The notes under the pieces: model-generated
Seen by the model: only the letters and a program-made list of their open reading frames with translations
What the model was told of the DNA's origin: nothing
Databases searched by the model: none
Made by a program: the position numbers and the translations under genes
Shown: in pieces, positions 25,839 through 36,100 of the stretch
Layout: the number at the start of each line of letters is the position of its first letter
Numbering within the stretch: position 1 is the stretch's first letter
Assembly (NCBI GenBank): GCA_002753225.1
Contig: PDZS01000014.1
Coordinates: 31,106 to 95,105, forward strand
Origin: Deltaproteobacteria bacterium YD0425bin51
Lineage (GTDB): Bacteria > Desulfobacterota > Desulfobacteria > Desulfobacterales > YD0425bin51
Direction of reading: 5' to 3'
Length of the DNA: 64,000 nt

Positions 25839-28283
25839 ATGCAAAATAACTTTTATTTTCGTCTCCGTTATGAAGCATCATGGTCGCTCATGAATAAAAA
25901 TGGGTTAGCTCTTCAGATTTTAAGCGATCTTGAGGCAGATCTGACTCATTTGAATCATTGCGACTTTAAAATCAGAAGACCGATTGAACGTCTTTTTGAC
26001 GAAACGCTTTTAATGGCAAAAGAGCTTAATTTCCTATCCCAAAATCGATATATTGATTTATATGACAGGCTTTACCAAATAAAAGAACAAACCAACGCTC
26101 TGTTTCAATGCTCTAAAGAAGATAACGATCAGCCTTTATCTGTATGTTTGGACCAGGAAGAGTTGGTAAATGATCGGCTTGTAGGAGGAAAGTCTTCAGG
26201 AATAATGGCGCTTAAGCATCATTTTCCAGATTCTGTTCCCAATGGTTTTGTATTAACTACTGCTTCATATAAGAAATTTCTTGATGAAAATCAGTTGATA
26301 GATCGTATAAGGCTTTTATTTAATAATATAGATGCTATCTCAGATCAGAATCAATTTAAATTGCGGACAGAAACGATTCGTAACTGGATTTTAAGTGCAA
26401 AAATTCCTAAATCTATTTCAGAGTCTATAAAGTTTAATGCTCAAAAGTTTAAAGAGCAAAGTACTGCAGGATGGGCAGTACGTTCCAGCGCAACTAGTGA
26501 AGATAGTCAATTTTCATTTGCAGGACAGTTTGCAAGTAAACTTTATGTGCCTTTTGAAGACTTGGAAGACGCATATAAATATGTTTTAGCAAGTAAATTT
26601 ACAGATCGTGCTGTTTTATATCGCCTGCATTGCGGCTTTTCAGAAATAGATACTCCAATGGCAGTCTTATTTATGCCAATGATTGATCCTGCTGCTTCAG
26701 GCGTTATTTATACTGCTGATCCTTTACATGTTGAATCAAACCAAATGATTGTCAATGCTGTTCAAGGTATTTCAGAAGATCTTGTACAAGGAAAGATTGA
26801 AGCAGATGTTTTTATACTTTCAAGAAATCGTGATCCTAAATTAATTTCATCCATACCTTCAGAAAAAAAAATCAAAAAAGATAACAAAAATGATTATATT
26901 TCAGAACAAACGATCTCAATAGTTGCAAGTCTAGCATATAGAGCAATGGAGGTATTCGGCCATGATATGGATATCGAATGGGCAGTAGATTATAATGGAA
27001 AAGTTTCACTCTTGCAGGCAAGGAGGATACATTTAGCTACACAGGAAAAAATTCAAGAAAATAAAGGTTTGAAATCTGCTCCTCCTATAGTCGAAGCCGG
27101 TATCACTATTTTCCCGGGTAGAGCTGAAGGTAATGTCTTTTTTCTTTCTAAAGAAATTGATCCAAAATCTGTTCCAAAAGGATCTGTTGTCATTGTTTCT
27201 GAACCTACACCAGAGCTTGCTGTCATGCTGCCAAATATTGCAGCCTTAATTGCTCAGGAAGGAAACGTTTTAGGTCATTTGGCAACACTAGTGAGAGAAT
27301 TTTCAGTTCCTTGTATATTTCAGATGGGAACACAAGCACGCTTACTTTATTCTGCAAACGTTGTAAGCTTAGATGCAACCAAAAGAAGGGTCTACACAGG
27401 ATCACGCTGGCCTAACATCAAAGAAAGAGTTTTGACAAGAATTGCAAATGCAAGCAAACATAGAAAATCAGGACCATTATACGATTTGGTATTATCATTA
27501 AATCTTTTAGATCCTTATTCATCATCTTTTAAAGCCATAAATTGCCGTTCCATTCATGATGTAGTTCGATTTATTCATGAAATGTCTGTCAGAACTCTTT
27601 TTAAGATCGAAGATGAACAGCGGGGCAGAAAAAAAATGAAATACAGATTAAATACAAGTCTTCCTATAAAATTTCATTTGATCGATATTGACGGGTGTAT
27701 GCCAAATGATAAAGCATTGATTGAGCCTGAACATATAGATTCTGTTCCATTTAAAGCTTTTTGGCATGGCATGTCAAATTCAAAGCTTCATTGGCCCAAT
27801 CATTGGGATGCTCAATTTGCCGGGCTTTCTAATGATTTTAAAGAACAGGTATTAGGCGGAACACTTGGTCCAAGAAGGCCAAAAGATGCAAATTATATTA
27901 TGGCTGGAAGAGATTATATCAATATAAATGCACGATTAACGTATCATTATGCAACGATAGATGCTTTTGTTGGAAAAGGACATGAAAATAACCGTATCAA
28001 TTTCAGATTTAGAGGCGGAGGTGCAAGTGATGAAAACAGAGGAAGACGTGCTATGTTTTTGGAAATAGTACTGAGACAAGCTGGTTTTGGCGTAGATAGA
28101 AGATCTGATTTAGTTACATCATGGTTTAGGCGTTATCCCCAGAAAGAATCTGAAAATGCACTTGAATTTCTTGGTAAACTAATGGTTTGTGCAAGGCAGC
28201 TTGATATTAAAATGAAAAATGATTCTGATATCAAGCTTTATGCTGATTATTTTATAAAAGAGAATTACGATATTTTTTCATAA
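25839..28283 (+). CDS. PEP-synthase-like phosphoswivel protein with unknown N- and C-terminal regions
   Basis: An 814-residue protein. Residues about 1-105 are unknown. About 106-395 is a PPDK_N ATP-grasp domain (VGGKSSGIMALK, VPNGFVLTTASY, AVRSSATSEDSQFSFAGQF, IEWAVDYNGKVSLLQAR). About 410-500 is a phosphohistidine swivel domain (GSVVIVSEPTPELAVML, then EGNVLGHLATLVREFSVPC, with the His in the right place). PEP synthase would next have a PEP-binding barrel. Here the last 300 residues are a different, Arg-rich region (IDIDGCMP, HWDAQFAGL, INFRFRGGGASDENRG) that I do not recognise. The ATP-to-His part looks functional, so it probably phosphorylates an unknown small molecule, as rifampicin phosphotransferases do with their own domain set, or a protein. 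It sits between a receiver and a kinase. Confidence 0.8.
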   Translation: MQNNFYFRLRYEASWSLMNKNGLALQILSDLEADLTHLNHCDFKIRRPIERLFDETLLMAKELNFLSQNRYIDLYDRLYQIKEQTNALFQCSKEDNDQPLSVCLDQEELVNDRLVGGKSSGIMALKHHFPDSVPNGFVLTTASYKKFLDENQLIDRIRLLFNNIDAISDQNQFKLRTETIRNWILSAKIPKSISESIKFNAQKFKEQSTAGWAVRSSATSEDSQFSFAGQFASKLYVPFEDLEDAYKYVLASKFTDRAVLYRLHCGFSEIDTPMAVLFMPMIDPAASGVIYTADPLHVESNQMIVNAVQGISEDLVQGKIEADVFILSRNRDPKLISSIPSEKKIKKDNKNDYISEQTISIVASLAYRAMEVFGHDMDIEWAVDYNGKVSLLQARRIHLATQEKIQENKGLKSAPPIVEAGITIFPGRAEGNVFFLSKEIDPKSVPKGSVVIVSEPTPELAVMLPNIAALIAQEGNVLGHLATLVREFSVPCIFQMGTQARLLYSANVVSLDATKRRVYTGSRWPNIKERVLTRIANASKHRKSGPLYDLVLSLNLLDPYSSSFKAINCRSIHDVVRFIHEMSVRTLFKIEDEQRGRKKMKYRLNTSLPIKFHLIDIDGCMPNDKALIEPEHIDSVPFKAFWHGMSNSKLHWPNHWDAQFAGLSNDFKEQVLGGTLGPRRPKDANYIMAGRDYININARLTYHYATIDAFVGKGHENNRINFRFRGGGASDENRGRRAMFLEIVLRQAGFGVDRRSDLVTSWFRRYPQKESENALEFLGKLMVCARQLDIKMKNDSDIKLYADYFIKENYDIFS

Positions 28284-28284
28284 T

Positions 28285-29844
28285 ATGGACAATAACTTAT
28301 CTGAAAATAGCAAAAAGCCAACACTTGCAAATGCTCTGATATCTCAGGCAGAACTAGATATCGAAAAATATTCGGTTTTTAGTAAAGCCTTAACAGAGCG
28401 TCCTTCGCTTAGCATTCGCACAAAAATAATTTTGACGTTTTCATTATTCTTCGCTTTATGTGCAATAATAACCCTTTGGTCCATAGTTGCACTCTCTGAG
28501 ATAGAAGATAAAATTAATTTTCTTGAAACTGCCGATAATTATCTGTCTGAGATTCATCAAGCAAGACGCTTTGAAAAAAATTATCTTCTCTATAGAACAA
28601 ATGTAAATGATGCTCTGGAACATCTTTCCAATGCAGAAAAAATTTTATCAGAAAAAGGAAAGACCATAGAAAAAATTTTAGGAGAAAAACACTTTAAAAC
28701 TGTAGTTTTACAAGTGAAAGACTATGATAACGTGCTTAATAAATTAAGTAAAACCCGTGATGCCGCAATAATAAGCAATATAGAACCAACATTGAGGGAA
28801 AACGGTTCAAAAATGGTATCATTTGCTGAAGATTTTGTAAAAAAGGAAAGAGATTCAATAGCAAGAATGCTTTCTCTATCCAGAAAAGTACCATTTTTCT
28901 TTTTAGGCGTTCTAATGGCTTTAATGATTTTTGTTGCGATATTACTTACAAGACAACTCATAGTGACATTAAACAGATTTGTAGAATATGCCAATCGAAT
29001 AGGAGAAGGAGATTTTTCACCCATAACTCCAGTAAGAAAATTCAAGGATGAATTTACACAGCTTGCCAAAGCTTTTAATAGTATGACAAGAGAGCTTGAT
29101 AACAGACATAAAATCTTGGTTGAATCTCATAAATTAAGAGCAATAGGAACGCTTGTCGCAGGAATTGCCCATGAACTCAATAACCCATTAAATAATACAA
29201 TGCTTACAGCATCAATGCTAAAGGAAGATTTTTCCATTCTATCTGAAGAAGAAAAGTTATCTATGATCGATGATATAATCAGTGAAACCGAGAGATCCAG
29301 AGGGATTGTAAGAAATCTTTTGGATTTTGCACGAGAAAGTGAAGCTAACTTAAACTCTTTGCAGGTTCAAGAAATCATAGATGATTCCATAAAACTCGTA
29401 TCAAATCAAATCAAATTAGCAAAAATCAGGTTAGAAACAGATTATGCAAAAGATCTGCCCCATATTCATGGAGATGAGCAAATGCTCAAACAAGTTTTTG
29501 TAAATCTCATTCTAAATGCAATAGATGCCTTGCCTCAAAAAGGAAGCATTTTTATATCAGTTCAAAAAAATAAAGAAGAAGAAGGATATATTACAGTAGA
29601 AGTAAAAGATAACGGACCAGGAATACCAGAACATATTTTGCCTCAAATATTTGATCCTTTCTTTACCACAAAAACAAAAGGTAAAGGAACAGGGTTGGGT
29701 CTTTCTGTCTGCCGCGGAATCGTTCGTAAACTTGGAGGTTATATCAGGGTCAAAAGCAGTGTCGGATCAGGAACAGTATTTACTGTCCTTCTTCCCACAA
29801 CAAATATACCTTCCGAAATTTCATCAGGTAAGAAAGAACACTGA
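28285..29844 (+). CDS. HAMP-domain sensor histidine kinase
   Basis: A 519-residue kinase. Membrane segment about 48-70, a helical extracytoplasmic sensor of about 130 residues (QARRFEKNYLLYRTN is typical of helical-bundle sensors), second membrane segment about 200-225, HAMP about 225-280 (YANRIGEGDFSPITPV), HisKA box IAHELNNP with His near 296, and a complete ATPase domain (NLILNAIDALP, DNGPGIP, GTGLGLS). It differs from the two CACHE kinases in sensor type. It begins one base after the phosphoswivel gene stop, so the two are coupled. It is the last gene of the block. Confidence 0.95.
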   Translation: MDNNLSENSKKPTLANALISQAELDIEKYSVFSKALTERPSLSIRTKIILTFSLFFALCAIITLWSIVALSEIEDKINFLETADNYLSEIHQARRFEKNYLLYRTNVNDALEHLSNAEKILSEKGKTIEKILGEKHFKTVVLQVKDYDNVLNKLSKTRDAAIISNIEPTLRENGSKMVSFAEDFVKKERDSIARMLSLSRKVPFFFLGVLMALMIFVAILLTRQLIVTLNRFVEYANRIGEGDFSPITPVRKFKDEFTQLAKAFNSMTRELDNRHKILVESHKLRAIGTLVAGIAHELNNPLNNTMLTASMLKEDFSILSEEEKLSMIDDIISETERSRGIVRNLLDFARESEANLNSLQVQEIIDDSIKLVSNQIKLAKIRLETDYAKDLPHIHGDEQMLKQVFVNLILNAIDALPQKGSIFISVQKNKEEEGYITVEVKDNGPGIPEHILPQIFDPFFTTKTKGKGTGLGLSVCRGIVRKLGGYIRVKSSVGSGTVFTVLLPTTNIPSEISSGKKEH

Positions 29845-30100
29845 ATGGAATAAAATCTACCAGGCAATAAAATATTTATCATTTGATGTTGCAAATTTTA
29901 TCAATAGAGGGGTGCAAATTTTGAGTATAGAAAATGACCCTTAACTTTTTGTGTAAAAGGTGGGACACACCCAAAATAATTATAAAATTGAGGATTGCTC
30001 ATAATAAGACTAAATAAACTAATAATATTTAAATACAGTAATGCCTTGAAAGATAAAGTTAATTGCTGTATTAATTATTGTTGATGTTTATTAAAGAATA
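29845..30100. other. Gene-free spacer after the signalling block
   Basis: I see no convincing gene here. The region is AT-rich, and an open frame running in from inside the kinase gene is only a shadow. No strong rho-independent terminator was found. A dispersed palindromic repeat follows at 30101. Confidence 0.6.
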
Positions 30101-30222
30101 GTAGTGAACACTTTATTAAATGAAACTGGATTCCCTCCTGCGCGGGAGAAATGATATTACAGTCACGTCATACCCGCGAAAACTGGTATCCAGAATTAGA
30201 AAATGTAAAATAAAAATTAAGA
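30101..30222 (+). repeat. Dispersed palindromic repeat R1, copy A
   Basis: A 68-base core (30126-30193) begins CTGGATTCC and ends GGTATCCAG, enclosing facing CCTGCGCGGG and CATACCCGCGAA arms. AT-rich flanks (GTAGTGAACACTTTATTAAA before, AGAAAATGTAAAATAAAAATTAAG-like after) also recur. It is the same element as at 55406 and 56205. It resembles the REP-like GGATTCCCGC / GCGGGTATCC palindromes scattered through many proteobacterial genomes. It ends 20 bases before the next gene, so it may affect that gene's mRNA. Confidence 0.85.
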
Positions 30223-30240
30223 GTGAAGGAACCTTAAACA

Positions 30241-30957
30241 TTGGATTTAACATTTAAACAGAAGCAATTCAATGCTGCAATGGATTTGTATAATTCCAGA
30301 AAAATATATAAATTATTTGGTATCGTAGTTTCCATAACGAACATTTCCATGCAGATATATCTTTTGTCTAAGGTAATACCTCTTTCAATAGGAATTGCCC
30401 AACAGATAGGCGCTTTGATCGTTGCATTCATACTAACTGACTTTATAAATGGACTGATTCATATGTATATGGATATAAATGAAGATTATGAGTCAATAGC
30501 TGGACCATTGATTGCTAATTTCCATCTCCACCATAAAAATCCCCAATACAAAAGAAATCCTCTGGCCATTGTTTACTTCAATGAAAGTGGCTCAAAAGTC
30601 TGGTTGGCAGGATACCTTATCATCGTATTATTTTTATGTAATGCATTCATGTTAAATTCCATTGTTCTTTACTCACTTCTGTATATAGCGATTCTATCTT
30701 CCGTCGCCGAAGTTTCTCATTACCTATGTCATAGTTCCAATTCTATCGTGGCAATTTTTTTAGCCAGAATTGGCCTCTTGCTTCCGAAGCGCCACCACGC
30801 GAAGCACCATCTTCAAGACAATATGAATTATGCCTTTCTAAACGGAGTTACTGACCCACTGATTAACCTGATCGCTAAAAAATATTCTAAAGGTTATAAA
30901 AATAATACAGACATGCATTATGCAAACTATAAAGCTTTGAATACAGATGGTCGCTGA
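30241..30957 (+). CDS. CarF / PEDS1 (TMEM189)-like lipid desaturase domain protein
   Basis: A 238-residue membrane protein with about four hydrophobic segments and clustered histidines of a di-iron site: GLIHMYMD near 76-83, FHLHHKNP near 98-105, SHYLCH near 159-164, and KRHHAKHHLQDNMNYAFLNG near 181-200. This pattern fits the lipid desaturase family that includes CarF and plasmanylethanolamine desaturase, which makes the vinyl-ether bond of plasmalogens using oxygen. Start is a TTG at 30241 with GAAGGAA upstream; an internal ATG at 30280 is possible. Repeat R1 copy A is directly upstream. An oxygen-using enzyme is unexpected if the host is a strict anaerobe. Confidence 0.8.
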   Translation: MDLTFKQKQFNAAMDLYNSRKIYKLFGIVVSITNISMQIYLLSKVIPLSIGIAQQIGALIVAFILTDFINGLIHMYMDINEDYESIAGPLIANFHLHHKNPQYKRNPLAIVYFNESGSKVWLAGYLIIVLFLCNAFMLNSIVLYSLLYIAILSSVAEVSHYLCHSSNSIVAIFLARIGLLLPKRHHAKHHLQDNMNYAFLNGVTDPLINLIAKKYSKGYKNNTDMHYANYKALNTDGR

Positions 30958-31035
30958 AAAAAAAAAGCATTGCTGAAGTTGGAGTCTCATTAGCAAATTA
31001 AGCATAGTATTTTTTGAGACAAGGAGAAAATTAAC

Positions 31036-31608
31036 TTGAAAATTCAAAAAGTTGAACAGATTACAAAAAATAAGCATCTCAACATGTATAATATTGTTTT
31101 TATAGATAAAGAAGGAAATGCAAAACCATGGCTTATAGCTTCAAGAACGCAGCCTAAATGTTTAACAGGAAAATTTGATATCCCTGATGCTGTTGTAATT
31201 GTTCCATTTCATCAAAAAGAGAATAAGCTCGTAATTATTAAAGAGTTCAGAGTGCCATTAGGTGATTATCAGTACGGCTTTCCTGCTGGATTATTAGATG
31301 AAGGTGAAAGCATTGAAGAAGCAGCCCAAAGAGAATTAAAAGAAGAAACTGGATTAGATATAATAACTTTCAAAAAAATAAGTAAACCTATTTATTCTTC
31401 ATCTGGCATGACAGATGAATCTGTTTCGATGGTTTATGTAGAATGTGATGGCGAACCATCAAATAAAGAAAATACAACCTCTGAAGATATTACGATAATC
31501 TATTTATCTCAATCTGAAGCAATGGAGTTATGTAAAAATCCTGATATCAAAGTTGATGTTAAAACTTGGTTAGTTCTCTCTTCTTATGCTGAAAATGGTC
31601 GGATTTAA
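31036..31608 (+). CDS. NUDIX hydrolase, ADP-sugar pyrophosphatase-like
   Basis: A 190-residue protein with a perfect NUDIX box at about 81-103: GLLDEGESIEEAAQREL followed by KEETGLD. An upstream GFPAG strand and a later SSGMTDES segment are typical of the ADP-ribose pyrophosphatase subgroup, which cuts nucleoside-diphosphate sugars using Mg2+. Start is a TTG at 31036 with AAGGAG 9 bases upstream; no ATG fits better. It stands alone, same strand as its neighbours. Confidence 0.9.
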   Translation: MKIQKVEQITKNKHLNMYNIVFIDKEGNAKPWLIASRTQPKCLTGKFDIPDAVVIVPFHQKENKLVIIKEFRVPLGDYQYGFPAGLLDEGESIEEAAQRELKEETGLDIITFKKISKPIYSSSGMTDESVSMVYVECDGEPSNKENTTSEDITIIYLSQSEAMELCKNPDIKVDVKTWLVLSSYAENGRI

Positions 31609-31753
31609 ATTATGTAAATTTAAATTGTGTTTCAAATCGTCATCGTGAATTCTTAAACACACCCTGTTTTAACAGCAAACAGCAGTAAGTCTAAATAATA
31701 GATGATAGCTTTATGCCTCACTTTTTACTCCATAAATTATTAAGGTATATACA

Positions 31754-32935
31754 ATGAAATTGGATATTATAGAGCTGGAGCATTCAAATTTAGAAAAAGA
31801 TTTTAAACTGTTCTTAACAGTTGGTTTTATGTATGGAATAGCAAATGGTATATATTTAACAACATTTAATAATTTTTTAAGCGATGTCTATCATCTTTCA
31901 GCACAATCTAGAGGAATGCTTGAACTTCCAAGGGAAATTCCAGGTGTTTTAATTTTTTTAGTTCTAACTCTGATTTCTTTTCTTGGAGATATCAGGATGG
32001 CTGCTATTGGAATGTTACTTTCAGCTCTTGGGATGATTGGGATCGGCTTGTTTTCTAAAACATATGCAGTTATGCTGGGATGGATGATGATGGTAAGCCT
32101 TGGGACACATATATTTATGCCTCTTGCACCAGGAATAGGGATGAGATTATCTCAAAAAAAAAACTATGGAATGAGACTTGGTCAGTTTAATGCCTATAGC
32201 CTTGCTGCAACCATTATTGGATATGCAATTGTTTGGTTTGGATTTAAGTTTTTTAGTTTCGATTATATAAAGATATTTCTTATATCTGCATTCTTTTTTG
32301 TCTTATCTGCACTCATTCTTGGTTTAATCAATCATCAAAAACCTAATATTAAGAAAGTTCAATTTATATTGAGAAAAAAATATATACTTTATTATTGCCT
32401 GAGTATAGTGAATGGTGCAAGAAAACAGATTTTTCTAACATTTGCCCCCTGGGTATTAATCCAGTCATATCAACTTGATCCAACTCATTTTGCCATATTA
32501 GGATTAATAATATCTACATTCAGCATCATAACAAGAACAATAGTTGGAAATGCCATTGATTTTAAAGGTGAGAGATTTGTTCTTTCATTAGAGGCAATAC
32601 TTCTTATAATTATCTGTATGGGATATGCGTTTGCAGCAGATGTAGCTCCAATGAATATTGCCATGTTCATTATCATAATTTGTTATATCCTTGATAATTC
32701 AATGAGCGCGGTAGAAATGGCTAGATCTACCTATGTAAAAAAAATAGCCGTTCATCCGGATGATGTAACACCAACCCTGTCAGCAGGAATAAGCTTTGAT
32801 CATGTGATTGCCATGTCTATACCACTTTTTGGTGGTATTTTATGGGCAAGTTTTGGATATAAATATGTCTTTTTATGTGCAGCGGGTATAGCATTGATAA
32901 ATTTGATATTATCTCTTAGAATAAAAATTGAGTAA
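31754..32935 (+). CDS. MFS transporter
   Basis: A 393-residue protein with about 12 hydrophobic segments in two halves, matching the major facilitator fold. A charged loop with GDIRMAAIG after the second segment and a central loop (NHQKPNIKKVQFILRKK) between the halves are visible. No motif identifies the substrate. AAGGTATA precedes the ATG. It converges with the giant kinase gene across a 213-base spacer with no recognisable gene. Confidence 0.9.
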   Translation: MKLDIIELEHSNLEKDFKLFLTVGFMYGIANGIYLTTFNNFLSDVYHLSAQSRGMLELPREIPGVLIFLVLTLISFLGDIRMAAIGMLLSALGMIGIGLFSKTYAVMLGWMMMVSLGTHIFMPLAPGIGMRLSQKKNYGMRLGQFNAYSLAATIIGYAIVWFGFKFFSFDYIKIFLISAFFFVLSALILGLINHQKPNIKKVQFILRKKYILYYCLSIVNGARKQIFLTFAPWVLIQSYQLDPTHFAILGLIISTFSIITRTIVGNAIDFKGERFVLSLEAILLIIICMGYAFAADVAPMNIAMFIIIICYILDNSMSAVEMARSTYVKKIAVHPDDVTPTLSAGISFDHVIAMSIPLFGGILWASFGYKYVFLCAAGIALINLILSLRIKIE

Positions 32936-33148
32936 AAAAAATTTAGGTATAAATAATTTAGAGATTTAGGGAACAATGACCCAATAGGAGAATTGTCTTA
33001 GAGCTTTTGATCACCAACTTTCTATTATTGGATAAAAATATTGTGTAAAATGGTTGATTGGATTTCCAATTTATTATGGAACGATTTCGAAGACACACTT
33101 TGTTGACTCCAAGAAACAGATACACTTTTATATCCCAGAAAAAATTTT

Positions 33149-36100
33149 TTAAATCCATTTCTCAACTATTTCTAACAATAAATTTGGTTTTATTGGTTTA
33201 GAAATATAGTCATTCATGCCTGCTTGGAGACAAGGATCATTATCTCTCTGCATAGCGTGAGCTGTCATGGCTATGATTGGAACATCACGATTAACGGTTA
33301 GAGAATCATGGCTGCGAATCTTTTTTGTCGCTTCAATTCCATTCATTTCCGGCATCTCTACATCCATAAGTACAACATCGTAGCTGTGTTTCTCAAGAGC
33401 AGACAGTGTCTCTTTACCATTTGAAACAATATCTGCACTATATCCTGCCTTATTTAAATAGCGCAATATCAATTGCTGGTTTAAGATATTATCTTCAGCA
33501 ATTAATATTCGGATATTATTCTTTTTGACTTCATTTACTTCAGGTAGGATTTTTTTTTCTATATTTTCTTTTTTATTCAAAATTTGTTCATCTAACGGAA
33601 GAAAAATTTTAAAAGTTGTACCTTTTCCAATTTCAGTCTCAAAATCTATGCTCCCCTGATGAGCTGTAACAATTTTTTTGACAATAGCCATTCCTAAGCC
33701 TGTGCCATGACTTTTACCAAAGGTAACAAAAGGTTCAAATATAGTTGATTTAATATGTTCAGAAATTCCGGGTCCATTATCTTTAGCTAAAATTTGTATA
33801 CCTTTATAACCCCTTAAAAATTTTAAGCAAAATAAGGGATCTTTGGTTTTTGCTGCAATCATTGCATCTCTTGCATTTGTAGCAATATTTAGAATCACCC
33901 GCCGGATTTTTTCAGAATCAAATTTGATAATACCATTATAGATATCTTCATATTCTAATTTCATGTTGTTATGAATAAATATAGGTGTCAGCATATCAAC
34001 CAAATCTTTCATATACTCTTTGGAATTATTTTCATCTATTTGCAAATTGAGTTCACCCTTGCTGAATTCCAATACTTCATGTGCCATCAAAGACATTCTG
34101 GTTGCTTCTTTTATTACTATGTCAAGATATTCATGACGCTTACTTGTAGTGATATCATCTGATGATGCTAAATTAGCATATCCAATTATTATGCCTATAG
34201 GGTTTTTTAAATCATGAACAACAGATGCAGCCATTGCTCCTATTGTTGCCATTCTATTATTTTCCTCAGATTCGATATTCTCTATAGTAAGTGCAAGCGA
34301 ATGAATTATTCCTGCTATGAAGTTCCATGAAGATTCGTTTAAAATATATTCAGATGAATTACACCTTATTTCAATATAAGCATTTCTGTTTTTTTTAGAC
34401 ATCAAAGGTATAATTATGGTGTCAGCTGTTTTAAATATTTCTTTGATATTTTTTAAAAAATTGGCTTTATCAAAATCAACATCATAAGGAGTAGGATCAT
34501 TTTGAAGCCGATTCTCTTGCCATAGCATATAACCTATAAAAGAGTTAGCACTCTGTTTTGGCAAATATAATTTAATATCAACGAATTTGGTCTTGCTTTC
34601 GAGAGCCAGCATGCGAGACATGGCTATCTGGCTTGCATTTACCTTGTTTTTTGCTTTTGACATCTCTTTTGTTGCTTCAAGGAGATGGTTGACCTGTTCA
34701 TAAATTAATTTTAAATCTCGGTTCTTATCTGTCAATTGTGAATATAAACTTGCATTATCAATTGATATGGCTGCTTGAGAAGATAATAGTCTTAACACTT
34801 CAACTCTGTCTGGGGTAAAAGCTTCTGTAGTGAGATTATTTTCAAGATATAAGATACCTTTTAGTTTTCCTTTATTTAAAATAGGCTGACAAAGAATAGA
34901 TTTAGGCTTATTTCTTATGATATATGCATCTTTGCTAAAATGTTTATCAATGTTTGCGTCATCTACAACTATAAATTCCTTGAGACGGATAACATATTTT
35001 ATTATAGAGATTGGGAGTATTAAATTATCATCTTCTAAAGATTCTAAAGGGGTTAACTGCATTATAGTTAACTTTTTATCATCAATTCTACCTTCTGCAT
35101 ATATAAAGAACTGTTCATCTTTTTCAATTAGTAGAATACCACGTTGAGCACCTGCATTTTCAATGACAATGTATATCATCCTTTTCAGCAGTTCAGTAAG
35201 CACAATCTCACTGGAAATAGCTAAAGAAGCTTTCATTACTGAAGCCAAATCAATATTGCAGGATACAGTCCCTGTACTGGCTGTAATAGTTGATCTCGTA
35301 ATAAAATCAGGATCATATTTTGAAGATATTTTTTTTAGCACGTTAGGATATCTATTTTCTAAAATAGAGACTTTAGCCTTTGCACCCCATTTATTGTAAA
35401 GATAGTAAGCCTCTTTAAGATATACTTTGGCTATATTTTCCTGAGATATTGATAAATAAAACATTCCTGCCAACTCATTTGCTAATGCCTGTTCCTGGAT
35501 GTAGTCATTTTCTTTGGCTAAATCAATCGCTTTATTGTAATACTGCATTGCTAAGAAGCCATTACCCTTTACTCTTGAGATTTCAGCTTCAACAAGATAC
35601 CATTTATGCAAATAATTTGATGAAGCATAGTGAGCCCATTTTTCCATTTTTTTTTGATTTTTAGAAATCTTTTTTAAAAAACGTTTTTGAACTGTTTTTT
35701 TTTCATTTGCAAAAATAGCCAACATAGTTAAGGAATTATATAAATAAAATATAGGAATCAATGACGAGCCTATAACCCCATCTAAATTTTTTTCCGATAT
35801 TTCTGAACATTGTATCGCAGTTTGATAATCTTGAAATAAATATGATAATATTAGCTTATTAAAAAATAAAATGCATATAGCTGTTTTATCATTTACCTCC
35901 TGATATAAGGGGAGCATTTCATTTTCATCATATTCTTCACAGATTAATAAACATGGATTTTCTGTACGCCCTAAAAGAGATAATACAACAGCCCTCCATA
36001 ATTTTGCGTATGGAAGTATTGTACCAAGTTTAAGTTGAGCAATCAGGTCTCTGTATTTTTTTATTTCATTTTCGAGTCCATTAAGTTCTTTACCTAAATA

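Noticed and set aside
29651..29944. Plus-strand frame overlapping the end of the HAMP kinase
   Set aside because: It starts inside the kinase ATPase domain in another frame and continues into non-coding sequence without recognisable protein features.
30126..30193. R1 copies considered as CRISPR repeats or rho-independent terminators
   Set aside because: The three copies are far apart with no spacers, and the palindrome is not followed by a T run.
30988..31004. Possible GG-N10-GC element before the NUDIX gene
   Set aside because: Only the GG and GC are matched; the surrounding bases do not fit TGGCA-N-TTGCA and there is no activator site.
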